Assembly: GCA_902612235.1 (NCBI GenBank)
Contig: CACMCJ010000001.1
Coordinates: 62,001 to 126,000, forward strand
Direction of reading: 5' to 3'
Source: an uncultured Pelagibacteraceae bacterium
GTDB taxonomy: Bacteria > Pseudomonadota > Alphaproteobacteria > Pelagibacterales > Pelagibacteraceae
DNA: 64,000 bases
How positions within the stretch are numbered: position 1 is the first letter of the stretch; every line of letters begins with the position of its first letter. The notes under the pieces were generated by a model. It saw only the letters and a program-made list of their open reading frames with translations. It did not search any database and was not told where the DNA came from. The position numbers and the translations under genes were made by a program. Shown here one piece after another: positions 53,360 through 63,127 of this stretch.

Positions 53360-53905
53360 TTAAATGGGCTGTATAATCATAACCATCTGTCGACCTTCAA
53401 ATTTTGGTTTACTTTCAACTTTGGCTATGTCCTTTGTCTCTTCAATTATTCTATCCATTAAATCCTTTCCCAGTTGAGTATGTTGCATTTCTCTTCCTTT
53501 AAATTTCACAGTAAATTTTACTTTATCTCCTTTTGAAATGAACTTTTTAGCATTTTTAATTTTAAAATTATAATCGTGAGTTTCTGTTCCAGGCCTTAAT
53601 TTAATTTCTTTAAGCGAAACTATTTTTTGTTTCTTTTTAGCTAGATTTGCTTTTTTTTGTAAATCGTACTTATACTTACCCATATCCATAATCTTGCACA
53701 CTGGAGGGTTTGTATTAGGTGATATTTCAATTAAATCTAATTCCTCTTGCTTTGCAAGTTCGATAGCTTTATTAAGAGGCATAGCACCCAGATTTCCACC
53801 GTCACTTCCAATAACTTGAACATCAAGAGCTTTAATCCGTTCATTAGCCTTTGGACCCTGAGGCTTGCTTCTTCTTTGGAAGTAGTTGGGTTTAGAATTT
53901 GACAC
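53360..53905 (-). CDS. infC: translation initiation factor IF-3 (GTG start)
   Basis: NERIKALDVQVIGSDGGNLGAMPLNKAIELA, DMGKYKYDLQKK. Confidence 0.96.
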   Translation of the reverse strand: MSNSKPNYFQRRSKPQGPKANERIKALDVQVIGSDGGNLGAMPLNKAIELAKQEELDLIEISPNTNPPVCKIMDMGKYKYDLQKKANLAKKKQKIVSLKEIKLRPGTETHDYNFKIKNAKKFISKGDKVKFTVKFKGREMQHTQLGKDLMDRIIEETKDIAKVESKPKFEGRQMVMIIQPI

Positions 53906-55825
53906 TTAGTTTAAAGGAAACTTGTTTGCTTCTAGCATTTGTTTGATCAACTTATCTCTTTTAATTGTCTCTTGTTTTTCAGACCCAAGTCGTCTTATTG
54001 TTACAGTTTGGTCTGCAACTTCTTTTTTTCCGCAAACAATTATAATTGGAATTTTAGCCAAAGAGTGTTCTCTTATTTTATAGCTTATTTTTTCATTTCT
54101 TAAATCCACGTCACATTTTATACCTTCTTTAAACAAATCTTCAAATAATTTTTTTGTATAATTATTATTTTCTTCAGCTATAGAACACACTACAGCTTGT
54201 GCTGGTGATAACCAAAAAGGCAATTTACCAGCATAGTTTTCGATAAGAATACCTATAAATCTCTCCAAAGAACCGAATAAAGCTCTATGCAGCATTACTG
54301 GAACTTTCTTTGATCCATCTTTGTCAACAAACGTAGCTCCCAATCTATTAGGAAGGTTTAAATCTACTTGGAGAGTTCCACATTGCCAGTCTCGACCTAT
54401 TGCGTCGCGTAATACAAATTCAATTTTTGGTCCATAAAAAGCTCCCTCTCCTTTATTTATCTTATATTCAAGTTTTGATTTTTTAATAGCCGACAAAAGA
54501 GCTGCCTCAGATTTATCCCAAATGCTATCATCGCCAACTCTTTTTTGAGGTCTATCTGAATATTTCAATATAACATTTTTAAATCCAAGATCTTTATAAA
54601 TATCTAAAATTAAATTTGTAACAGATAGTGATTCTTCGGTAATTTGTTCCTCAGTACAAAATATATGTGCATCATCTTGGGTGAAAGCTCTAACTCTTAG
54701 AAGACCATGAAGTGCTCCTGAAGGTTCGTATCTATGCACCATGCCAAACTCTGATAATTTTAAAGGTAAATCTCTATAACTCTTTAATCCTTGATTAAAA
54801 ACCTGTACACAGCCAGGACAATTCATTGGTTTAATTGCAAATATTTTTTCATCTGGAGTTTGAGAGGTAAACATATGTTCGCCAAATTTTTCCCAATGTC
54901 CAGATTTTTCCCATAAAGATTTATCCAAAAGTTCGGGAGTATTGATCTCCTTATATCCTGCAAGCCTCTGTTTCATTCTCATATACTCAACTAATCTTTG
55001 AAAAAGAATCCAACCCTTTTCATGCCAAAATACTGAACCAGGACTTTCTTCTCTAAAATGAAACAAATCCATTTCTTTACCTAATTTTCTGTGATCTCTT
55101 TTCTCAGCTTCTTCTAATCTATGTAAATAATCGTCTAATTCTTTTTTTGTGCTCCAACATGTTCCGTAAATTCTTTGCAACATTTCATTATCCGAATTTC
55201 CTCTCCAGTACGCCCCGGATACTTTCGTTAATTTAAATGACTTTCCAATTTTCCCAGAAGATGCTAAATGCGGACCACGACACAAGTCATACCAAGTATC
55301 ACCGTGATGATAAATTGAAAGTTCTTCATTTTTTGGAATGCTCTCGATAATTTCTGCTTTGTAAGCTTCACCAATTTTTTTAAAATGTTTAATCGCTTTA
55401 TCTCTATCCCAAACTTCTCTTCTTGTTATTACATTCCGATCAATAATTTCTGACATTTTTTTTTCAATCTTTTTTAAATCTCCTTCTGTAAAAGGATCTT
55501 TTCTAGCAAAGTCATAAAAAAAACCATTTTCAATTACTGGGCCAATAGTAACTTGTGTACCTGGAAACAATTCTTGTACTGCCATTGCCATAATATGTGC
55601 AGCATCGTGTCTAAGCACATCAAGGCCCTCTTGGTCTTTTGGAGTGATTACTCTTACTTTTGAATCCTGAGTAATTTCAAAACTTAAATCTTTTAATTCG
55701 CCGTTTACCTCCATAATCAGAGCACTTTTTTCTAAAGTTTTGCTTATCTTCTTTATTAAATCAAAACCATTGATTGATTTAGTAAAAGGAATTGTTTTCC
55801 CGTCTAATAATTGGATTCGAGGCAT
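53906..55825 (-). CDS. thrS: threonyl-tRNA synthetase
   Basis: RHDAAHIMAMAVQELFPG, MNCPGCVQVF, HRALFGSLERFIGILIE. Confidence 0.98.
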   Translation of the reverse strand: MPRIQLLDGKTIPFTKSINGFDLIKKISKTLEKSALIMEVNGELKDLSFEITQDSKVRVITPKDQEGLDVLRHDAAHIMAMAVQELFPGTQVTIGPVIENGFFYDFARKDPFTEGDLKKIEKKMSEIIDRNVITRREVWDRDKAIKHFKKIGEAYKAEIIESIPKNEELSIYHHGDTWYDLCRGPHLASSGKIGKSFKLTKVSGAYWRGNSDNEMLQRIYGTCWSTKKELDDYLHRLEEAEKRDHRKLGKEMDLFHFREESPGSVFWHEKGWILFQRLVEYMRMKQRLAGYKEINTPELLDKSLWEKSGHWEKFGEHMFTSQTPDEKIFAIKPMNCPGCVQVFNQGLKSYRDLPLKLSEFGMVHRYEPSGALHGLLRVRAFTQDDAHIFCTEEQITEESLSVTNLILDIYKDLGFKNVILKYSDRPQKRVGDDSIWDKSEAALLSAIKKSKLEYKINKGEGAFYGPKIEFVLRDAIGRDWQCGTLQVDLNLPNRLGATFVDKDGSKKVPVMLHRALFGSLERFIGILIENYAGKLPFWLSPAQAVVCSIAEENNNYTKKLFEDLFKEGIKCDVDLRNEKISYKIREHSLAKIPIIIVCGKKEVADQTVTIRRLGSEKQETIKRDKLIKQMLEANKFPLN

Positions 55826-55828
55826 GAA

Positions 55829-56986
55829 TTATAGATTTAACAATTTTTTATACTCTCTTAAAGTAGAATCACACATAGCTTCAACATCAAATTTTTTTGT
55901 TACGTTTTTTCTACCTTCTATACCATAAGAATTCAATGAAACTTGATCTAATTCACTCACATTGTTTAAAATTTTTGCTAGTTCTCTAGGATCATCATAC
56001 TTGTATAAAAATCCTGATTTACCTTTCAAAATTGTTTCATTTGACCCACCTATATTACTAGCTATTATAAGTTTTCCCATTGCTTGCGCCTCCACGGCAA
56101 CTCTACCAAAAGCTTCTGGCTCAACGGAGGCAGAAACTACAGCATCAGCCAATGAATAGGCTAATGGCATTTCTTTACAGTGATCAATAAATTTAATTTT
56201 TTTTCCCAATCTGTATCTTTGGACAAGATCAATAAGTCGTTTTTTATAAACTTTTCTTCCTTGGTCTGATCCAAGAATAACTGCTTGAAAGTTTGAATTT
56301 TTATAATCTTCAATTAAAATATTTAATGCTTCAATGAATTTTTCTTGACCTTTCCAATTTGTTAATCTTCCTGGCAAAAGTATTGTGAATTTTCCAGGCG
56401 ATATTTCCCACTCTTTTTTTAATTTTTCTTGCTTGAGAATTGAAATATTTTTTTGGTTAAAATATTCAACATTTATACCTCTGAAAATAACTCTTAATTT
56501 TTTGTGCTTATTTAAATATTCTCCATAATTTTCACTGATGTGGTTAAAAATAAAATTTGAGCCCGCAATAGTTAATTTCGATCTTAACATTATACTATTG
56601 TAGAACTTTTTGATCTTGCTCTGAAAATTATAAGTTCCATGAAAAGTAGTTACAAACTTTCTTCCTGTTATTAGACACGCAAAATAAACTGCCCAAGCTG
56701 GGGCTCTGCTCCTTGCATGTACTATATTAATATTATTAAATAATATGATAATTGATAAAAAAAACATATTTAAAATAATTAACAAAGGATTTTTTGAATG
56801 CACTGGAAGACGAAAAATTTTCACTTTTTTTCTTTTTACAAACTTTAAAAGTTGTCCGCCAGAAGTTGCTATGTAAGAACCACAATCTTTTTCAGCTAAA
56901 TAGTGAGCAATATCATAACAACCGGTTTCAGCTCCTCCGTAACCCAGTTTAGGAATAACCTGTAAAACTTTTATTTTTGAACTCAT
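55829..56986 (-). CDS. glycosyltransferase family 4-like
   Basis: VIPKLGYGGAETGCYDIAHYL, PGRLTNWKGQEKFIEAL, SASVEPEAFGRVAVEAQAMGK. Confidence 0.92.
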   Translation of the reverse strand: MSSKIKVLQVIPKLGYGGAETGCYDIAHYLAEKDCGSYIATSGGQLLKFVKRKKVKIFRLPVHSKNPLLIILNMFFLSIIILFNNINIVHARSRAPAWAVYFACLITGRKFVTTFHGTYNFQSKIKKFYNSIMLRSKLTIAGSNFIFNHISENYGEYLNKHKKLRVIFRGINVEYFNQKNISILKQEKLKKEWEISPGKFTILLPGRLTNWKGQEKFIEALNILIEDYKNSNFQAVILGSDQGRKVYKKRLIDLVQRYRLGKKIKFIDHCKEMPLAYSLADAVVSASVEPEAFGRVAVEAQAMGKLIIASNIGGSNETILKGKSGFLYKYDDPRELAKILNNVSELDQVSLNSYGIEGRKNVTKKFDVEAMCDSTLREYKKLLNL

Positions 56987-57024
56987 GTTAATTGTTATAT
57001 ATTTATTTCAACATATAACTTTAT

Positions 57025-57780
57025 ATGAAAAAATTTAAGTACTTTAAAATTTCAAAAGGTAAAAAACTTAGATATATAGACAATTATTTTAAAAAAAAAC
57101 TCTATATAATTTTTCTACCAGGTTTCATGTCTGATATCGAGGGTCAAAAACCACAATCATTTAAAACATATGCTAAAAAAAAAAAATTAGGTTTTCTTGC
57201 GTTAGAATATTTTGGACACGGAAAATCATCTGGAAATTTTACAAAGGGCAATATAAGCATTTGGACAAATAATGTTAAATTTCTTATTAAAAAAATAGTT
57301 AAAAAAAATTTTTTTATAATCATTGGTTCCAGTATGGGAGCATGGATAGGTCTTAATCAATTTAAATATTTTAAAAATCAAATTAAAGGATTTGTCGGAA
57401 TAGGTTCTGCGCCTGAGTTTTTGACAAAATTAATGTGGAATAAGTTCCCAAAAAAAATTAAAAAAGAAATAATGCAGAAAGGTATTACAACGATAAAAAA
57501 TGGAGAATATGAATACCCTATAACTTATCAATTAATTAAGGATGGACGGAAAAATAAGGTTTTGTCAAAAAAAATATCTCAAAAAATTCAAGTAACTATG
57601 TTCCATGGGAAAAAAGATGAGGTTGTTCCTATTTCTTTTTCAAGAAAAGTTCTATCAATTTTTAGCAAAGCAAGAAAAAAATTATTTATAATTAAAAAAG
57701 GGGATCATAGTTTATCAGACAAGAAAACTATAAAATTAATTGAAAATCAATTAACTAAGATGATTAAAAATGTTTCTTAA
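57025..57780 (+). CDS. alpha/beta hydrolase
   Basis: FLPGFMSDIEGQK, GSSMGAWIGL nucleophile elbow, KKGDHSLS catalytic His. Confidence 0.85.
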   Translation: MKKFKYFKISKGKKLRYIDNYFKKKLYIIFLPGFMSDIEGQKPQSFKTYAKKKKLGFLALEYFGHGKSSGNFTKGNISIWTNNVKFLIKKIVKKNFFIIIGSSMGAWIGLNQFKYFKNQIKGFVGIGSAPEFLTKLMWNKFPKKIKKEIMQKGITTIKNGEYEYPITYQLIKDGRKNKVLSKKISQKIQVTMFHGKKDEVVPISFSRKVLSIFSKARKKLFIIKKGDHSLSDKKTIKLIENQLTKMIKNVS

Positions 57781-58626
57781 ACCTTCCTTGTAAGTCGGGT
57801 ATTTTAAATTTAGTTTTAACTTATTTTTCATTTTTTTATTACTTACTTTCTTAGAGTCTTTATAAAATTCTTTAATCATCCTGTTTTTAAATTTAGAAAT
57901 AGGCACTGCCCTAAGTGATTTAATCTTGAGCAATTTTGCAGCATAATTGGCAACCTCTACATTAGTCGATGGTTTGTCATCTGAGGCATTTAATAACAAA
58001 TTTTTATTAGAGGAGAAAAAAATTTTTTTTATTATATTTGCTAAATCCTCAATTCTTATTCTTGAAAAATATTTTTTTTCTTTTACATAAATATTTGTTT
58101 TTAAAATCTTTTTTAATACATTATTTTCTTTCGAATATATTCCAGATACCCTTAGAATATTTATGTTTAACTTTGTTTCATTTCTAAATTTCATCCAAGA
58201 GTTTTCAACTAATTTTCTACTTACGCCTAATTTTGTTTTACTTTTAAGTTTTGAATTTTCATTAACCCATTTTCCATTGTGGTTTCCATAAACACTGGTT
58301 GCTGACAAATAAATTAATTTACTAAATTTTGAATTTTTAAGAGTTTTTTTGAATTTTTTTAATACCAGATCTTTTTTTTTATAAGGTGGTATTGAAATTA
58401 AAACATAATCTGCTTCTATCAGCTCATCTATAAGTTTTTTATCGTATTTTTCATTATGAAATTTAAAAGATTTAAATTTTTTATTATCAAAATATTTAAT
58501 TTCACTTTTTTTTGTATTAGTTGCGCAAAAAGAGTATTTTTTTTTTGTTTTTCTTATTTCTTTTATGAAGTATTTAGCAGTTTGGCCAAATCCAAAAAAA
58601 AAGAATTTTGTTTTTTTTCTCATCAA
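57751..58626 (-). CDS. NAD-dependent epimerase/dehydratase-like protein
   Basis: FFFGFGQTAKYFI Rossmann start, YLSATSVYGNHNGKWVNE, RVSGIYS. Confidence 0.82.
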   Translation of the reverse strand: MMRKKTKFFFFGFGQTAKYFIKEIRKTKKKYSFCATNTKKSEIKYFDNKKFKSFKFHNEKYDKKLIDELIEADYVLISIPPYKKKDLVLKKFKKTLKNSKFSKLIYLSATSVYGNHNGKWVNENSKLKSKTKLGVSRKLVENSWMKFRNETKLNINILRVSGIYSKENNVLKKILKTNIYVKEKKYFSRIRIEDLANIIKKIFFSSNKNLLLNASDDKPSTNVEVANYAAKLLKIKSLRAVPISKFKNRMIKEFYKDSKKVSNKKMKNKLKLNLKYPTYKEGLRNIFNHLS

Positions 58627-61600
58627 GCTGATTTAAATTTTAAATCTTTTTTTGTTATTGGATTTTTTAATTTATCTAACATTTCTACAGGGCAAACTTG
58701 TATAAAGTTTTTTAGTTCTTTTTCATAATCTGCTAAAATATTTTTTGCTATTTTTGAGTTAGTTTCTTTATAAAATTCTTCTAGATTATGCTTTAAAAAT
58801 TTTTTCCAAAAATCTGTCTCAACGGGTTGCCATATAATAGACTCGGGGTTTGCGAAGTTTTCAAAGTTATTTTTTTCATCATAAATAAATGCCATTCCAC
58901 CTGTCATTCCTGCTCCGAAGTTATCTCCCACTTGACCTAATATAATAGCTGATCCGCCGGTCATATATTCGCAACCATGTGCTCCACATCCCTCTACTAC
59001 TGCTAAACTTCCTGAATTTCTTACTGCAAATCTTTCTCCTGCTTGTCCGCAAGCAAATAATTTTCCTGAAGTCGCTCCATATAATACTGTGTTACCAATA
59101 ATTGTATTTTCCTTAGATAAAAATTTACTTTTTGGAGAAGGACGAATAATAATTGAACCGCCAGATAAACCCTTGCCAACGTAATCATTAGCATCACCTT
59201 CCACTACAAGCTTAATTCCAGTAGTTAAAAATGCCCCAAGGGACTGTCCTGCTGAACCAGAAAGATTTATGTTTATGATATCTGATTTAAGTTTTTGATT
59301 GCCAAATTTTTTATAAACATAATGTGATAGTCTCGTTCCAACTGACCTATAAGTGTTTTCAATGTCATACTTAAATTTATTTATTTTACTAGTTTCAATT
59401 TTATCCTTTATATCTGTCCAAATTTTTTCATCTAGTGTTTTTGGTACTTCATTAATAATCTTTTCTCTACAGTATCTTGGATTTTCCCCTGGGTCTGTTT
59501 GAACTAATAATGGATTTAGATCAAGATCGTCCAAATTTGAAGCACCTTTGTTAACTTGAGAAAGTAAATCTGTTCTTCCGATTATTTCATTAATTGATTT
59601 ATATCCAAGTGAGGCTAAAATTTCTCTTACCTCTTTTGCAACAAAGCTAAATAAATTTACAACCTTTTCAGGTGTTCCGCTAAATTTCTCTCGCAAGGCT
59701 TTATCTTGACTGCATACTCCAACTGGACAAGTATTAGAGTGACATTGTCTAACCATTATGCAGCCCATAGCTACTAAAGACGATGTTCCCATACCATATT
59801 CTTCGGCTCCCATCATGGCTGCGATTACTACATCTCTCCCAGTTTTTAATCCACCGTCTGTTTTTAATGTTACTTTGTGCCTTAAATTATTTAGTGTTAA
59901 GATTTGATTTGCCTCAGTTAATCCCATCTCCCAAGGGACTCCAGCATATTTAATGCTTGTTTGAGGGCTAGCGCCAGTCCCACCTGAGTGACCTGAAATT
60001 AAAATAATATCTGCTTTAGCTTTAGCAACACCTGCTGCGATAGTACCTATACCAGTAGAAGCAACAAGTTTTACGCTCACTCTGGCTTTTGGATTAATTT
60101 GTTTTAAATCATAGATCAATTGAGCTAAATCTTCTATGGAGTAAATATCATGATGAGGCGGTGGGGAAATTAATGTTACTCCTGGAGTCGAATGCCTTAA
60201 TTTTGCAATTTCATCTGTAACTTTAAATCCGGGTAATTGCCCGCCTTCACCAGGTTTAGCTCCTTGAGCCATTTTTATCTCAATTTCATTAGCATTGTTT
60301 AGGTAATCTACAGTCACTCCAAATCTTGCAGAAGCTATTTGTTTCACTCTAGAATTAGCGGAGTCGCCGTTAGGAAGAACTTTAAATCTTTTTGAGTCCT
60401 CTCCTCCTTCTCCGCTGCATGAGGCACCTTTTATCCTGTTCATTCCTATAGCCAGCACTTCGTGTGCTTCAGCAGATAGTGCTCCATGAGACATACTTCC
60501 GCTTCCAAATCTTTTTAAGATTTCTTCCTCTGACTCTACTTCTTCAATGTTAATTGGTTCTTTGCCAGTTTTGAATTTTAATAAATCTCTTAAATTAATT
60601 GGTGGTAAACTGTGTATACCGTCAGAGTATTTTTTATAAAGTTCATACGAACCTTTTCCAACTGCATTTTGTAACAAATGTATTAAATTTCCTTGATGTT
60701 GATGGTCTTCCCCGTTTTTTCTGTACCGATAAAGACCTCCTATGGGCAAAGTATAAACATTCTGCTGTGCAAATTTAGCATTTAATTCTTTTATTTTTTT
60801 CTCAATTCCTATTATTCCTATACCTGAAATTCTTGATGACATTCCGGGGAAATAATCTGAAACGAGACCTCTGCTTAAGCCTACAGCTTCAAAATTACAT
60901 CCTCCTCTATAAGAACTTATTACAGAAATTCCCATTTTGGACATTATTTTTAAAAGTCCAGCGTCTATAGATTTCTTAAACTTTAAAACGCATTTTTCAA
61001 AATCAGATTTCCCGAATAATTTTTTTTCAAACCTTTGATAAATACTATCTATTGCCAAATATGGGTTAATAGTTGTTGCACCAACTCCAATTAGAACAGC
61101 AAATGAATGTGTATCTAACGCATCAGAACACTCAACATTTAAAGAACAATATCCCCTTAAACCATTTTTTATTAAATGAGAGTGCACAGCTCCAACTGAA
61201 AGAGCGCTAGGGATACCTGCCTTATGGTTTGAAATATTTTTATCCGATAGTATTAAAGTAGTGCTCCCTTGTCTGACAGCAGTTTCGCATTCAATTCTTA
61301 TTTGTTCAATTCTATCTCTTAGGGACGAGTTAATATCAAACGTGCAATCGATAACCCTTATTTTTTTAGAGAAAAACTTATTAAATTTTTTAAATTGAGA
61401 ATTAGATAGTATTGGGCTATCTAGCACATAAATGTCTTCCTCAGTCAGATTATCAAAATCTAAAATATTTCCTAGATTTCCAAATCTTGTTTTTAAACTC
61501 ATAACTTTATTTTCTCTTAAAGAGTCAATTGGAGGATTAGTAACTTGACTGAAATTTTGTCTAAAATAATGTGATACTGGTCTATAATGACTTGATAAAA

Positions 61601-63119
61601 CTGCAACAGGAGTGTCGTCCCCCATTGAGCCAGAAGCCTCTTTTCCCTCCTCAGCCATTGGATGTAAAATAAGTTCTAAATCTTCAATACTTAAACCAGA
61701 AAGATATTGCCTCTTCTTAAGTTCTTCACCGCTAAATTTTGCTTCTTCTTTCTCTAGTAATACCTTTTTTTCAAGGTCAATTATTTGTTTGTTATATTTT
61801 TTGTAATCTTTAGCTAATAAGTCTTTAATTTCTTTATCTTTAAAAAGTTTTCCTTTTTTTAAATCAATTGCAATTATTTGTCCTGGGCCCAACTTTCCTT
61901 TTTTAATTATATTTTCTTCAGGAATTTTAATCATTCCCGACTCTGATCCAGCAAAAAATAAATTGTCTGAAGTAATTGTATATCTTAATGGTCTTAAGCC
62001 GTTTCTATCAGTCGCTGCCAAAACCCATTTCGAGTCTGTTGCGCAGATTGCTGCTGGGCCGTCCCAAGGTTCGATTGTGCTATTAAGAAAATTAAATAAA
62101 TCTTGGTGATTTTTTGAAACCGTTTTACTTCTTTTCGACCAAGCATCTGGTATCATCATTAATTTAATTAAAGGGGCTAACTTTCCAGAATGAGTTAAAA
62201 GTTCAAATACATTATCTAACGCACCCGAATCTGAAGAACTTCTAACTACTGGTTGTAAGTTTTTCACATTTTTAAATAATGAACTTGACATATCTTGTTC
62301 ATGAATTTTCATCCAATTTAAATTTCCTTTTAATGTATTTATTTCTCCATTATGTGCTAGTGCTCTAAAAGGTTGAGCCAAATCCCAACTAGGAAAAGTA
62401 TTTGTCGAATATCTCTGATGAAAAATTGCAAATCTTGAAGTCAATTTTTTATCATTAAGATCTGGATAAAATTCTGCTAACATTTCTGCTAAAAACATTC
62501 CCTTATATACAATTGACCTTGAGCTGAAAGAGCATATATAAAAGTTTTTAAGTTGATTTTCTCTAGCAAGTTTTTCAATTTTTTTTCTAGTCTCAAACAA
62601 ATCTCTTTCAAGATCATTAGTTTTTAAATCCTCATTTTTTTTGAAAATAACTTGAGCAATTTCTGGGCGACTTTGGTCAGCAGTTTTACCAAGCACACTA
62701 GGATTTATAGGAACCTGCCTCCAACCATAAATGTGATAATTTTCATCTAATAGAGCTGTCTCTATTATTTCTCTACATTTTTCCTGATCAGAGTAATCAG
62801 TTCTAGGAAGAAAAACCATGCCTACACAGATTCTTTTACTTTCATCTAAATTTTGACCGGTAGAGATAATTTTTTCTTTAAAAAAATCTGGCGCTATTTC
62901 TATTTGAATTCCTGCACCATCACCAGATTTCCCGTCAGCATCTACTGCTCCCCTGTGCCAAATAGCTTTCAAAGCTTCAATACCGTATTCAACAACTTTT
63001 CTTGATTTATTTCCGTCGGTCGTAGCTATAACTCCAACTCCGCATGCATCATGCTCCATTTTAAGGTCATAAGAATGATTTTCTGAGAGAATTTTTTTAT
63101 TTTTTTCGTAATTATTCAT
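58623..63119 (-). CDS. gltB: glutamate synthase large subunit
   Basis: 1498 aa; HDACGVGVIA catalytic Cys start, LISGHSGGTGASP, CHSNTCPVGVCSQD. Confidence 0.98.
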   Translation of the reverse strand: MNNYEKNKKILSENHSYDLKMEHDACGVGVIATTDGNKSRKVVEYGIEALKAIWHRGAVDADGKSGDGAGIQIEIAPDFFKEKIISTGQNLDESKRICVGMVFLPRTDYSDQEKCREIIETALLDENYHIYGWRQVPINPSVLGKTADQSRPEIAQVIFKKNEDLKTNDLERDLFETRKKIEKLARENQLKNFYICSFSSRSIVYKGMFLAEMLAEFYPDLNDKKLTSRFAIFHQRYSTNTFPSWDLAQPFRALAHNGEINTLKGNLNWMKIHEQDMSSSLFKNVKNLQPVVRSSSDSGALDNVFELLTHSGKLAPLIKLMMIPDAWSKRSKTVSKNHQDLFNFLNSTIEPWDGPAAICATDSKWVLAATDRNGLRPLRYTITSDNLFFAGSESGMIKIPEENIIKKGKLGPGQIIAIDLKKGKLFKDKEIKDLLAKDYKKYNKQIIDLEKKVLLEKEEAKFSGEELKKRQYLSGLSIEDLELILHPMAEEGKEASGSMGDDTPVAVLSSHYRPVSHYFRQNFSQVTNPPIDSLRENKVMSLKTRFGNLGNILDFDNLTEEDIYVLDSPILSNSQFKKFNKFFSKKIRVIDCTFDINSSLRDRIEQIRIECETAVRQGSTTLILSDKNISNHKAGIPSALSVGAVHSHLIKNGLRGYCSLNVECSDALDTHSFAVLIGVGATTINPYLAIDSIYQRFEKKLFGKSDFEKCVLKFKKSIDAGLLKIMSKMGISVISSYRGGCNFEAVGLSRGLVSDYFPGMSSRISGIGIIGIEKKIKELNAKFAQQNVYTLPIGGLYRYRKNGEDHQHQGNLIHLLQNAVGKGSYELYKKYSDGIHSLPPINLRDLLKFKTGKEPINIEEVESEEEILKRFGSGSMSHGALSAEAHEVLAIGMNRIKGASCSGEGGEDSKRFKVLPNGDSANSRVKQIASARFGVTVDYLNNANEIEIKMAQGAKPGEGGQLPGFKVTDEIAKLRHSTPGVTLISPPPHHDIYSIEDLAQLIYDLKQINPKARVSVKLVASTGIGTIAAGVAKAKADIILISGHSGGTGASPQTSIKYAGVPWEMGLTEANQILTLNNLRHKVTLKTDGGLKTGRDVVIAAMMGAEEYGMGTSSLVAMGCIMVRQCHSNTCPVGVCSQDKALREKFSGTPEKVVNLFSFVAKEVREILASLGYKSINEIIGRTDLLSQVNKGASNLDDLDLNPLLVQTDPGENPRYCREKIINEVPKTLDEKIWTDIKDKIETSKINKFKYDIENTYRSVGTRLSHYVYKKFGNQKLKSDIININLSGSAGQSLGAFLTTGIKLVVEGDANDYVGKGLSGGSIIIRPSPKSKFLSKENTIIGNTVLYGATSGKLFACGQAGERFAVRNSGSLAVVEGCGAHGCEYMTGGSAIILGQVGDNFGAGMTGGMAFIYDEKNNFENFANPESIIWQPVETDFWKKFLKHNLEEFYKETNSKIAKNILADYEKELKNFIQVCPVEMLDKLKNPITKKDLKFKSA

Positions 63120-63127
63120 TTGATTAT

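Noticed and set aside
53300-53360. Short direct repeat TTTTATATATG in the rpmI-infC spacer
   Set aside because: Low-complexity AT sequence; expected by chance in a genome of this composition.
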